From NCBI GenBank assembly GCA_949592205.1, contig CATIUR010000005.1, positions 128,979,277 through 129,043,276 on the forward strand: a DNA stretch of 64,000 nt, written 5' to 3'. Below are positions 1 through 11,117 of the stretch, piece by piece; positions within the stretch are counted from its first letter, which is position 1; the number at the start of each line of letters is the position of its first letter. The translations under genes and the position numbers were made by a program. This DNA is from Helichrysum umbraculigerum. Its lineage: Eukaryota; Streptophyta; Magnoliopsida; Asterales; Asteraceae. Below the pieces are notes generated by a model. The model had not been told where the DNA came from. It saw only the letters and a program-made list of their open reading frames with translations, and made no database searches.

Positions 1-1471
1 ATGCGCGCAACAAAATCGGTACACCGTTCCAAAACCCTCTACCCGTTTAATGCGCTGATTATCTCATCCGATATTCCAAAAACTAAGTGTGGGATATTAA
101 AAACCACACTACACTTAAGAAACAATCCAAAAATAAGTAGAATCTCTATGTGTGGGATACTTCAACAAGAGGTACTCAACAGATAGATTCGAACATTAGG
201 GACAATGTTCCTCTAAGTGTGGGATATACGGCCTTCAACCGCAAGTTTTACCTCTTGTTCGTAAATCAAACAAAATTTCTATTAAAAGGCTAAAAATGGA
301 GAAATTTTCAAAAAATTTCGGATTCAAAAAAACATTATTCTTTAGGAATCCTATCTTTCAAGACTATAAATTACAGTGAGAAACGAGTCTTAACAATGAA
401 ACAAAACCGTTTTAGAATAAGATACGGACGAAAAGAGCAACACATGGCTAGGCACACATTGACCAAAACCTTCGATTCGTGAGGATTGAGCCCATAATAA
501 GCATTCACTTTTAATGCTTTACTTTTCGTTTCATGTGTGCGCCGATGTATGCATTTGAATTAGAACTTGATTTTGTAATGCATTTCGAGATCACATCGAT
601 GAGTGCCATACGTGGCATAGATACAACCTATCTTGATGACTTCTAAGGAATCAAAACACCCTTACACCACCAAACATCCACCCACTCAACATCCACTCTT
701 CACACCCAATCAAAATCTCCTACTATTCATCACGAACCTACAGAAGTTTCATCTTCCAACAAACTTTCAGAGACACTCTCAGTTTCCCAAGACTTTGGCA
801 AGAAAAGCCATCACAAACCAATACCATTGAAAAACCTTCAAGGCCAGAAAATATATAGAAGTCGGAATAATAGAAGAAAAGAAACCAAAAAGAAACAAAA
901 AGAAAAGAATTATGCTGGCACGACCAAGAAAAAGGCCAAAAAGATAAATCCAACGGAAAAGGCTATAAGTCTCTCCAAAAATCTGAGAAACTCCAAAAGA
1001 GACTCTCTCAAGAAAAGCACCCTAGTTTCGAGAAAATACACAAACCCATCACACCCCTCATTACGCACCTCCTTCAAAACCAAGCAACCGATTCCTTTCC
1101 AAGATATGTCGAGAGGTTAGTATCGTCCTCATCAAAAGTGATGGAGATTTGATTCTTGATCAAGCCTATGACGAGAATGCTGCATGACTGGCTATCTGAG
1201 TGATTGACACTAGTAAGTAGGAAACCTTAAACACCTAAGTGATTTGAGTGACCCACTTTTGAGGATTGCCTAGTCATGACCATCATATGAGTTGCTCGAA
1301 GAAAGTATCAAATTCTATAGACCCTTAGTTTCCAGTAAAAACTCTTTCATAACTGCAATTCGTATTCTTTGGAAATAGTATCTCTAAGGGCTAATGCGAT
1401 TAGAATCTTTCCAGAAGCTTTTTATGAATGAGTTTGCTTGAGGACAAGCAAAGTTCTAATTGTGGGATACT
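1..1471 (+). other. Element F: Athila-type 3' noncoding internal region
   Basis: This is the stretch between pol and the 3' LTR of a + strand Athila-type retrotransposon whose coding part lies left of the window. It has no convincing ORF. It is recognised because its reverse complement matches the equivalent regions of elements B (11118-13013) and C (5161-7134). Shared landmarks are three AAGTGTGGGAT-like motifs near 83-95, 147-157 and 213-225, a conserved block at about 496-632, and a second conserved block at about 1115-1191. It ends in a hairpin and a polypurine-like tract at 1433-1471. Short ORFs here are taken as chance. Confidence 0.75.
1433..1471 (+). promoter_or_regulatory. Element F: hairpin plus polypurine tract before 3' LTR
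   Basis: An 8-base perfect inverted repeat (TTTGCTTG, loop AGGA, CAAGCAAA; 1433-1452) is followed by AATTGTGGGATACT, which directly precedes the LTR start at 1472. The same hairpin and a GTGTGGGAT-type tract stand at the same place in B, C and H. A polypurine tract primes plus-strand DNA synthesis in LTR elements; the role of the hairpin is not known to me. Confidence 0.7.
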
Positions 1472-4077
1472 TGATATCGCATAAAAAGTCACATTTTTAC
1501 TACCGATATCTCTCTCATTCTGGAACGATTCTTGGCATATTAACTCAAAAACATTACAAAACAATAGTATTATGCCAAGATGGTCAAAACAAGGTTGCAC
1601 GATGAAAATCAAGCCAAACGGCTAGAAAACAAAGATTCCACATACGTTTGAAGATTCAAGGCATCAAAACGAGATTTCAAGACAAAAGTGCCCATCACCA
1701 ACATCCATCTTAACCAATATGTTCATTTTCAAATTACGAATCCAACGGAAGAAGAATCAACAAAAACGAACGAAGAATGAAGATTCTACGTACGCCGGAA
1801 GATCCAAAAGATTCGTACGACACATCTAAAGTTCAGAGACATATTTTTGGGATATCTTTACATCAAAATCTTCGTTTTTGAATTACGAATCCAACAAAAA
1901 AAGAATCGACGCAAACGGACGTATAACGAAGAAGATACGCACGAAACGAGCAACGAGGCAACGGGCGACGAACCGGGACGGATGGCAGCCAGCCTCCGCC
2001 GGCCAGCCACCAGGCCGCTGGCTGCCAGCCACCAGGCTGCCGGCTGCTGCCATCCCCTCATCCAGATCCCGCTTTTTGGTCCTTGCGTGTACCCGGTGCT
2101 AGACCTTTGCGCAACTTTACGTACCCGGTGCTAGACCTTTCCGCAACTTTACATACCTCGTGCCACTATATGCCCGTACCCGGTGCCACTACCTTTTCCA
2201 CCTTTTGCTATTGTGAGCTTCTACTTGCTAACATGCACCAAAACTCTCATATAAATAGGAGGCATTAGGCTCATTTTCAAATACACACTCACATTCTCAA
2301 ATTCACACTCATACACATACTCTCACTCATCCATTTTCACTTTCTCACTCTAAAAACTCTCTCATATTTTAGTCTAGGATTATTGTAATTAATCTTCGGA
2401 TTAACGTAGAGGCTAGAGCGAACGTTAGGAGTTTGGAGATTCATCTTTGTACGTGTGAACGAGTTGTCAATTATAATAATACGCTGCTACGCATTTATTT
2501 CCGGGTGATATCTCAACCTTTATCATACTTGCTTTATTTCATATTCTAATTATGTATTATTGCCTTGTATGTGATTTGTCTATTGCCATGAATTGCGAGT
2601 AGTCTATTATTGTGATTGTTGAAGATGTAGATAATTATAAGTAAGGATGACATTATATGATTAGTGTACGACAATCGTAATGTGATGTGACGGCCCCTAT
2701 TCGACTGTTTATTTGATATAGTACTGGAAACGCCTCAAGCGGAGTACAAATGTATGGAAGTCAATAAACGACCGAAGGTAGTTACATCACTGGAATCAGC
2801 TCTGGTTTACAGTTGGAATTCCGAAAGGATAATACAACTTCATAACTAACTGGTATATCCTACGAAAGTCAATGCACAATAAAATGATGTTCGTAAAACA
2901 CATTCAGATAAAATAGGAATTAATGACCCTTGTATCGTTGAGACTTTATGAACTTGAGGTTAATTTATGGAGTACCCTTTCTGGTTATCCACGTGACTGC
3001 AACCTAGTAATTAGGACCTGATCAACCTTAATTATGGTAAGTAGTTAAATGTGCCCATGACATGCAACAAGTAAGACACAGTGAACCCACTTGTTGTACA
3101 TATTAGGTTTACATTTCTGCATTGCTTTACATTTAGTTAGTTTAGAGTGCCACTTTCACCGTCAATTACTCTTGACCGCATGTTTGATGTAAGAAGCAGT
3201 GGAACTATCATGTAAGGTACACTGTCCGATTACTGAAAGGCATGGTCTGCATGTGAAACACGTTTTTATAAACTACGAATAATCCAGGGATGTATAACTG
3301 TTTGAAAAGGAGAACTCAAGTCATAAATTGAAGTAACCAAACCCTAATGCATGAAACAAGACTTAGGAATAAGAGTAAAGTCCTAGCGACCTAGAATCCT
3401 TAAAACACTAAGTCTTACATAATCAACGGTCTAAACATACGAAGTCATTAATCTGCATGCTAATGGAATAATAAACTATTTTAGGGGTTAAGAACGGTCG
3501 GACCTATGAGACGATACGCCACTGATTCATGCACCTCGGCATCAAGCCAAGATAGGTTGCTTATCTTTCAACTAGATAAGTATTGGAAGTTTGCCTATTG
3601 CTCCGATCAGAATCACGATAACCTAGTTCCTAGTGACATGCCAGTGGGAAACTTAATTGGTAGGGTTCTAGAGTTTACACCTAAAAGTTTACTCATAACA
3701 TTAAGTATTGTCCCTGTTTAATCTGTCATCCTGAAACATTAATTATCAAAGTCTCAACAATCACATATTTATCTTTATCTGCTTTCCTGCACTTTAATTT
3801 CCTGCAATTTACTTTTCTGCATTTTAATTACTTGTCTTTAGTTTAAAAACCCCCAAACCTACCTACTTTGTTCCATCCTAAATATTCCCCTACCGAAAGC
3901 ACCAGCTTTAATCACTCATACGTTTGGATTCATAGAACGATCTTAGGTCATACTTACCGCTTGCTAACCAGAGTAGGTAGTACGTATAATTTAAGCCCAG
4001 CAATATACAAATTTTAAAACCCCTGTTGGCGCCCGATTAGTTACCATCAACGACACCGACGCTTTCGGGTGCCATCA
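1472..4077 (+). repeat. Element F: 3' LTR (Athila-type)
   Basis: The LTR begins TGATATCGCATAAAAAGTCAC, matching the U3 start of element B read on its own strand, and ends GGGTGCCATCA, so it has TG...CA ends. The terminus at about 4024-4077 (GGCGCCCGATTAG...) is homologous to the U5 ends of B and C. Inside are GC-rich and tandem repeats upstream of a TATA box (1985-2259), then a pyrimidine-rich leader. It is followed at 4078 by sequence that matches the middle of C's LTR (47984 onward), so F is inserted in C. Its 5' LTR and coding region are left of the window, so its target-site duplication cannot be checked. No coding sequence is present. Confidence 0.8.
1985..2259 (+). promoter_or_regulatory. 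Element F: U3 repeat array and TATA box
   Basis: Two repeat blocks precede a TATA box at 2249-2259 (CATATAAATAGG). The first (about 1985-2052) is an array of GCCAGCC/GGCTGGC-type inverted repeats. The second (about 2086-2190) holds two 32-base tandem copies around TACCCGGTGCTAGACCTTT plus two degenerate copies. Downstream of the TATA box is a CACACTCAC-rich leader typical of plant transcription starts. Transcription is inferred to start about 30 bases after the TATA box. Confidence 0.55.
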
Positions 4078-5160
4078 CTCCGTTGTTTCCTAATGGTGCA
4101 TCCCAATTGCATATTAAAATATAACTACCCTAGCATAACGATTATCATAGCAAACACAGATTTGTTTAGCTAAGCATGGCAATAATTCTAGCAAGTAATT
4201 CTAAATAATAATGGCAGCAACACAACATATTTAAAATAACAAGATAGAGATTATAATAGAACCTGACAAAACGTTATTACAAATCTTGCATAATCGCAGT
4301 CTCGGAGCACCTCCATTACAACCAAGCTAGAAGCTAATCTACTAGCTTAATTATACTAAACTAATCTAATTATTTATAGAGAGAGAGTAGAGAGAGAAAT
4401 GAAAGAAAATGTGAAAGAAAATGAGTTTGAATGATGATAAATGTGTTGGTGGAGGCTTATATTTATAGTGGTTGCTCAGCCGTATCGTCCAGCCGTATTC
4501 TTACCTCCAAAAGCTGAACCGTATCGCTCAACCGTATCAAAATGTCATCTTGTACGGGAGGGGAGCATGATACGGGAGGACCAGCCGTATTTCGGGTGGA
4601 AATTGCACAATACGGGCAAACATGGGCTGAATACGGGAGAACGAGGCCGTATACGGGAGAACACCAGCCGTATATGGCTGGACAAGGCCGTATACGGCTG
4701 GACAAGGCCGTATACGGTCATGCCAGGCCTTATACGGTCAGTGCATGGCCGTATACAGCTTGTTCGCCCCGTATCCGGCTTGGTTTGCCCGTATTGGTCT
4801 TCTCCGGTTACTTGGATTCTTCGTTTGGGCATAACTTTTGACTCGGTTGTCCGTTTTTAGCATTCTTTATATCCACGTGATCGTATTTTCCTAACGAAGA
4901 AAATGACATAAGTTAGAGGTCATAATTCTTAGTGGAACTCAAAAAGTGCTCAAAAGCGTGAACGAGAATGCTTATGATCGTTTTTGTTATATTTATCGTG
5001 TTTTTTTGACCATTTTAGATGATTTTTGAAATGTTGTCTATATTTTAGCCCAAGTGATGAGTTTTAATGATAAAGCATTGATTTTAGATATATTCATCAT
5101 GATTTGGGCTAAAAAGGTGAGATAATGACACATAAAAACTTGACTTTTTGCTTGTCATCA
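4078..5160 (-). repeat. Element C: 3' LTR, inner portion
   Basis: This matches 47984-49054 of C's other LTR with scattered substitutions (about 2 % by eye) and ends GTCATCA at 5160, immediately followed by the polypurine tract region. The remainder of the LTR lies left of the inserted element F and is outside the window. One 21-base unit of the palindromic array is present here but missing from the other LTR. Confidence 0.85.
4459..4800 (-). promoter_or_regulatory. Element C: U3 palindrome array and TATA box (3' LTR copy)
   Basis: On the - strand a TATA box (CTATAAATAT, 4459-4468) is preceded by an array of GCCGTATACGG palindromes and GTACGGGAG/CAGCCGTAT half-sites spread over 4478-4792. The unit CCGTATACGGCTGGACAAGG recurs in tandem near 4670-4715. 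The same layout is found at 48373-48690 in the 5' LTR, there with one unit fewer. Confidence 0.6.
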
Positions 5161-7134
5161 AATATCCCACACTTAGACTTTTGCTTGTCCTCAAGCAAAC
5201 TTCAATCTTACCTGCCAAAATTTCCTATTAAGGTTTTTATTTAAGCCACAAAGAAGAAGTTATACAGAATGAAAACAAGTATTACGCTAGTTAGATAAAG
5301 AAGAGATGTTCACATGAAGTATCCAAAGATTTTTAAGATGGTTCACTTAGGCAAACTTTCAATTCTCGGGATGTGGAATATACACGACTGGGCGATCTCA
5401 CTGGTGGTCACTCAATTCACACAAGTGTATCGAGTTTCCTATTATCCTAAGCCAAATGAAAAATTGCTCAAATACCAGTCGTGTAGCATTCATCGTCATA
5501 GGCTTGCCCAAGGATCGTATCTCCATCACTTAGACGGGGACGGTACTAATTATCCCAGGACATTCAAATGGGTTTTGATGTATAGTGAGGGTTTAAAGGG
5601 TATGGATAAGGGAAAAGGGGTTAAGGGTTTTACTTATCCCAGGACCTTTTTAAAAAAAAAACTCATGAAAAACTCTATTTAGATATTCTTTTTAATGAAA
5701 ATGGAAACGGATAACGCTAAGGGAAGAAGATAGTTATTTTGTCTTCTATCTTTTGAAAACACACGGAAGATATTATATATTTTTTTTAAGAATCGGAGTT
5801 TTCGGGAGATTTAAGCACTTAGCTTTATTTTATTTTTGGTTTAGAATTTCTTGGCCAGGGAGCTTCTAAGGGATTTTTATTTTATTTTCTTTTGCCCTGT
5901 AGACATCCTTTCTTTCTTTCATTTTTGTCTTGATCCTTTGTCACCGTCGAATTTTACTTGGTGTCAATTTTTCACACCACAAGGCTCTCGATTTCTTTTG
6001 AGTATTAATCATGGAAACGCACGCGAAAGCTTTAAGTAAACACGAAATTTGTGATTTAGGGGTAGAAACAAAAAGATTACCCAAATAGCATTTTTTCACA
6101 AAGATTTTAAAAATTCTAAGATAATTTTTTGGTAGGTATGGGGTAATTGGGTTTTAAAAATGTGGGTTAAAAGAAACGAAAGGCTAAGGCTCAACATGGT
6201 TTTTATAGGTGGATCATCAACACTGAAAATGAGTGTTGGAAGGGTTTTGGGTTTGAAAGAGATATGTTGAAATGGGGTTTAATCCTAGGGAATGTCAAGG
6301 TCCTCTAATTGTACCTATGTCACGTATGACACCCGTCAATGTGATCTCGACACGCATACCCGGGGCAAGTTCTAATTCAGAAATGCATGCACCGGTCACA
6401 CACAACAAACGAACAGTGAAGCATTTAAAATGAATGCTTATAAGGCTCAAAATTCCTCACCGCAAAAATAGGTTATATGTGTCCAGTCGTGCGATGCCCC
6501 TTTTAGATCCTCATCTTAAATTGTTTGGAATCCGACATGATTCGACCTCTTTTTACCAACTTTTGAATACTTGTAAAAAAAAAAAATCTGTACTCTTTCT
6601 TACAATTGTGACTCAAAAAAGTTTAAATTTTTGAAAATTTTGGCAAAAATAAGGATTGAAAATCATTTTGAGGACTTGCGTATTTCTAAATCATCATTAC
6701 AAATATTAGACGAGAGATATACTGCTATCCCACACTTAAAAATAAACATTGTGCCCAATGTTTCTGCACTAAGTTGGGGGAATCCCACACTTAGGGTTTT
6801 GTCTTTAGGAAAAAATCTGAATTTAAATGTTTTAAGTACGGAGGATCCCACACTTAGAGATTTAAGTGGGCATAAGCATATCTGAGTTACGTAGAAACTA
6901 GAAAAGTTTAGGAGAGGTACTTCCCTACGGTTAGTGAGCACTGGAATCAGGACCAGATTCGTGAAGGAGTGGTGCTAGTGATATGCTAGATTTGTGGACC
7001 AAACTCTGTTTAAAGCTCATCCATTCCTTACGAAGCTAAGCTCTGCAATACCATAAAAACAGTCACAATCACCAGTTCAACATTTTAACATCATAAAGGT
7101 CTAAAATAAATAAAAAATAAAGCGATAAAATAAA
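5161..7134 (-). other. Element C: 3' noncoding region
   Basis: There is no credible gene in this stretch between the downstream ORF and the 3' LTR. Next to the LTR are the polypurine motif (ATCCCACACTTAG on + at 5164-5176) and the hairpin TTTGCTTG/CAAGCAAA (5180-5199). A block at about 5475-5565 and another at about 6315-6470 are conserved with B, F and H. Three further copies of the polypurine motif lie at 6727-6738, 6782-6794 and 6845-6857. The rest is AT-rich and unremarkable. Confidence 0.75.
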
Positions 7135-7637
7135 CTAGAAGTCGTCTAGCAAATCATCCATGTCTGGGTCAAATGCTGCAAGTGCGTCACAATCTGGAAC
7201 TGAAGTAGGTGATGTGGCAACAGTGGAACCAGGCATCATGGGGGCAACAGGGAGATCAGAGGATATCTCAGCATCAGCAGGAAGAGTGGGCTCTGTAGTA
7301 GGTGCAGGTGGGAAAAATGACCATGGCGGAAGAGGTGGTCTGGGACCCTGACCAAGTCTAAAGGACTGGTCTGGAAGTCTCGGGAGTCCAACCCTCTCCC
7401 TGATGTCAGAGTGAGAGTCATGCTGGATGGAGAGCTCTCGGAGAATCGCCCAAGTCGCAGCTGGGTCAGCAGTGATAATCCCATAGTCGAACAATGGGGC
7501 AGATACTGGAGAGATTGTCACATCTGTAGCATGCTCCTATGGAACAAATGGTCAGCTTCGTCTTTCCTCTGCGGTGTCTCTTCTTCTTCTATTGTTGCTG
7601 GGAAGTGTGTCCTAAGGTCTCAGCTGAAGCGTCCATC
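7135..7637 (-). pseudogene. Element C: downstream ORF (ORF3), broken
   Basis: The C-terminal about 125 codons are open and align with the ORF3 of element B: shared features are YGI-x4-DPAATWA, FRLG-x-GP-x-PP-x-PPWSFFP and an acidic tail FDPDMDDLLDD. The function is unknown to me. It occupies the place where Athila elements carry an envelope-like or other extra gene. The 5' end (7637) follows a splice-acceptor-like TTTATGTTTCAG on the - strand; the first codon after it is ATG (MDAS...), but that frame hits a stop after 15 codons and the conserved part is in another frame behind a TAG, so this copy is a pseudogene. Proline-rich and acidic, no membrane segment seen. Confidence 0.6.
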
Positions 7638-7974
7638 CTGAAACATAAAGAAAACAGGTACTGCTATAGTTTATAAGTTTATACAAATGCAATAGAGTCA
7701 GATGACTTTTGTGAAAAGATTTTCATTTTAAATTTTTAAATCATCGGAATGTTTGCACTTGTATTAGTCAAATAAAACTTATCTCCGATGTAAATGTAAG
7801 AGTGCGGTGCTATCGGGTATCTAGCTTATCCTGCATTTATTAATTCAGGGATGATAATACTAAGCAAAAATAAACTGAGAAATGAAAAATTACTCTAAGA
7901 TAAGCAATGGGGTGCCTCCCAAGAGCACTTGTTTAATGAGTCATTAGCTTGACTCTTTTACCTACTTTGTCGGC
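7638..7974 (-). other. Element C: spacer between pol and ORF3 (intron-like)
   Basis: AT-rich noncoding spacer just after the pol stop. It shares GTGCCTCCCAAGAGC near 7911-7926 with the matching spacer of B and ends, on the - strand, in a pyrimidine tract and CAG at 7638-7640. Confidence 0.5.
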
Positions 7975-8571
7975 TCAAGGTGGTTCAAAGATGTAGACCT
8001 CCTCACTGGAAGGAAAGTCTTCGATGTAGTGTTTTAAGCGGTGGCCATTGACTTTAAAATTACCGTCCAGTGCCTCCAATTCGACTGCTCCGAAGGTAAA
8101 GACCTTTGATATCACGAATGGTCTGCTCCACCTCGATCTGAATTTGCCTGAGAATTTTCTGAAACGCAAATTGAAGAGAAGAACTTTATCTCCAGGTTTG
8201 AACTTAGAATACTTAAGTTTGGCATCGTGAATAGTCTTGGTTCGCTCCTTGAAATGTAAAGAACTATCGTAGGCTTGGTCTCTCAATTCGGCTAGTTCGT
8301 TCAGCTGCATCTTGCGATGTAATCCTGTTGTGGAAGGGTCTAAATTGAAATCTCTCGGCGCCAAGTAAGCCTTGTATTCCAACTCTATCGGCAGATGACA
8401 CGCTTTCCCATAGACTAGTCTGTAAGGCGTGATCCCTAATGGTGTCTTATATGCAGTTCTGAACGCCCACAGAGCATCGTCTAATTTATCGGCCCATCTT
8501 TCCCTATGATTCATCACTATTCGTTCTAAGATTTTTTTGAGCGCTCTGTTCGTCACTTTGGCTTGCCCATT
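7975..8571 (-). pseudogene. Element C: integrase C-terminal part, cut off by insertion of B
   Basis: The protein starts in the middle of the integrase core at the NGQA-x-VTNRALK segment, whose matching first half lies at 22284 onward across element B. It continues through ERWADKLDDALWAFRTAYKTPLG and YGKACHLP to the GPF-x-VSKV-type C-terminal domain and ends FEPP, about 199 residues, colinear with B's integrase C-terminus. It includes the segment that carries E of the D,D,E triad in this family; in C the E position is replaced (NGQAKVTNR, versus NGQAEITNR in B), so that catalytic residue is lost. Confidence 0.85.
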
Positions 8572-11117
8572 TGTTGCGTCCCGAAGCGGTCGTTGTAACA
8601 ACGGGAGCGTAACAGTGTGATTGTTTTAAATTTATAGAGCTGGGGATATCCTAAGCTAATACTACTTTCAGCCCTAATTAGGTTACTAGGGTAGTAAGCG
8701 GTATGTTGACTCAGGTGTCGTTCTTACACTACAACGGGCATGGGATCTTAGGCGTTCTAATTATCTTTGGTAATCTAGGTAGGGTTTAAAATAAGATTTG
8801 GTTTGTTTTGGTTTTATAACTAATCTACGGAAAATAAATGCAGAAAAGGAAAGGATGTTTGTACGGAGGCTCAGAGAACAGTGGATACGAGTGTGTTTAC
8901 TATGATGCTGGTATATGCTTTGGATAGTAGTTATGGGTGTTAAAGCCACTAGTTATGATGATTAATCCGTTGAGTAACTAGGAACTTAAATTAACACGAA
9001 GTATTATACCTACGGCAGTTCCTTAGCTTTTCCCACGTATTTAAACGCTATACGAAGTACTGTGCCGTTTTATGGTTTTTCCTTAGCATTGATTCAAATT
9101 ACCAGTTTGCTCATCGGATACCCTATATTATTAATGATGTATAATTACGATCCTATCAAATATCTAACGTAAAGGTCTCTACAATCAGATAAATAATATG
9201 TCACATGGATAGCAATTATATAGTGTCAGATACACCGAAAGTTCTCCCAAATGTACTGATCAATTCAATCAACAGTTATTCTCTAATCCTATTCCCCAAT
9301 CTCTGACAAATGTGTGTCGGTATCATGGCACGAATTGTTGAATAAACAATAATGTGAACAGGAGTTACCCTACGGAATAGGTTGGATTAACTTGTCTAAC
9401 AGTCAATTGAATTGTTCATCATTAATCATATAAATCACCTTAACTATTACATGCATATCATTCTACTGTATAAACATCAACTTATATCTGAAAACCCTAA
9501 TCATGCAGTTACATATAGTAGTCGGAGGTTCAGTTCTAGCATGCAGCATTCCTAAGGCAACAATCAAACAAGAACATGCAATAGAAAGGCACACAAATAA
9601 CTATTCCTATTTCATACCATTTTACATAACCAGATGATCGGATCATAAATATCCCGAAAGGTCTCTCAAAGATATTTAATATATGAGCTTGAATCTAACC
9701 TATCTCTAATCCTATGCTCCGTATCTCTTATGATGTAGTTTCAATATAGAGAATACAGCCATGTCGAGTTCAAATGCTTCATCATACATAGAATAGGTAG
9801 AGTACGCACCACTAATAACTGGCCAGGTTTTAGCAGGAAGTTTCTAACCACAGCATAAGTTGGATAGGTAAACAATTGAGATTCAATTCATAAATTCAGA
9901 CAGAGTAACAGTATGTTTACAATTGGGATCATTATTTCCACAACGGATTGTGCCCACGACTTTCATAGCTTCCACGTTCCGTACTACACACATTCGTGAT
10001 GATTCCGGCGCTATACAAATGAAAGCCGTATAACGTTACCTCCGTTGTTTCATAATGGTGTCATCCCAATTGCATATTAAATCATAACTACTTAAGCATA
10101 ACCATTATCATAGCAAACACAGATTTGTCTAGCCTAGCATGGCATCGCAAACATAATATAAGCAAATCATATTTACGAAATAAAGAAAAGAGATATAAAT
10201 ATAACCTGAATATTTATTACAGACAAATCTTCGTGACCAAAGTCTCGGAGTGACTCCGTACAGACGCTACAACTACCGCTACGCTAACTAGCTACTCTTT
10301 CTATTTCTCCTCTAACTCCTAAGAGTAGTGCTAGAGAGAGAAAGTAGAGAGAGAGAGAGTGTGTGAGAGAGAAAGTGAAAATTCTATGAAAGAATTGGTG
10401 TGTGAAATGAGGATGGAGAGCTCTCTATTTATAGGCAAGCCATGGATCTAAGAGTACAAGCACACGTACAAGCAAACGAAGCAAGACGGAGGCCATGTGA
10501 GACCAAACCAAGCCATGTACGGCCCTATACAGGCCGTGTACGGCTCTGTACAGGCCATGTACGGCCCTGTACAGGCCGTGTACGGCCCTGGTGTGGCCGT
10601 GTGCTAGGCCGTGTGATTTTTCTGACTTTTCTCGCAACTTCGGAAGGACGTATCTTCTCCGTTTCGCGTCCGTTTGACTTGATTCTTTTGCCTACGGCTT
10701 CGTAATTCCGTTACGCTTCTAATGATGGCAATTTGGTAGAAATTGGATGTGTGGGTCCCGGGCGCGTCCAGAATACGTTTTGTGGCTTTCGGCTGTGCTG
10801 TAACTTGCATAACTTTTTCGTCCTTGATCCGTTTTGAGCAATCCTTACATCCACGTTCTCGTAATCTCCATAGCTACAAAATAAGATAAATGTGAGGTCT
10901 TGGAATGGAGTTTACAGTAGATTTAGGGTTTGGCTTAATTTGGTGCCCATTTCAGTGTATTTTCAGCCCTTTTCGTATAGTTTTGGAAAGTCCGTCAAGT
11001 TTTCACCTTTATAACAAAATATGATGAATAATGATATTTTAAGAATGTTTTTGTTATAAAAGGCCTAAATATGGGGTCAATAATGCAGGTAAAAATGTGA
11101 CTTTTTACGCTACATCA
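8572..11117 (-). repeat. Element B: 3' LTR
   Basis: This 2546-base LTR matches 19706-22283 along its whole length; it lacks a short stretch near 9900 and one ACACAAGC-type duplication present in the other copy. It carries U3 with a palindromic array and TATA box on the - strand (10425-10616), a CT-rich leader, and a long R-U5 without ORFs of note. Confidence 0.95.
10425..10616 (-). promoter_or_regulatory. Element B: U3 palindrome array and TATA box
   Basis: On the - strand CTATAAATAG (10425-10434) is a strong TATA box, followed by a pyrimidine-rich leader. About 80 bases upstream, at 10513-10616, are four to five copies of a 20-21-base unit around GTACGGCCCTGTACAGGCC, whose halves form GGCCGTGTACGG/CCTGTACAGG palindromes. 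The 5' LTR copy lies at 21583-21780 with the same copy number. Confidence 0.65.

Noticed and set aside
4441..4860. 139-codon ORF (MCWWRLIFIV...) and overlapping ORFs on both strands
   Set aside because: They run through the palindromic GCCGTATACGG array of C's LTR; the repeat keeps several frames open at once, and the other LTR has a frame of different length.
5314..5682. 122-codon ORF covering the first conserved noncoding block in C
   Set aside because: The corresponding sequence in B, F and H has no shared reading frame, so conservation is not protein-level.
7411..7641. 76-codon + strand ORF over C's ORF3
   Set aside because: Antisense to the conserved - strand ORF3 and not kept in B.
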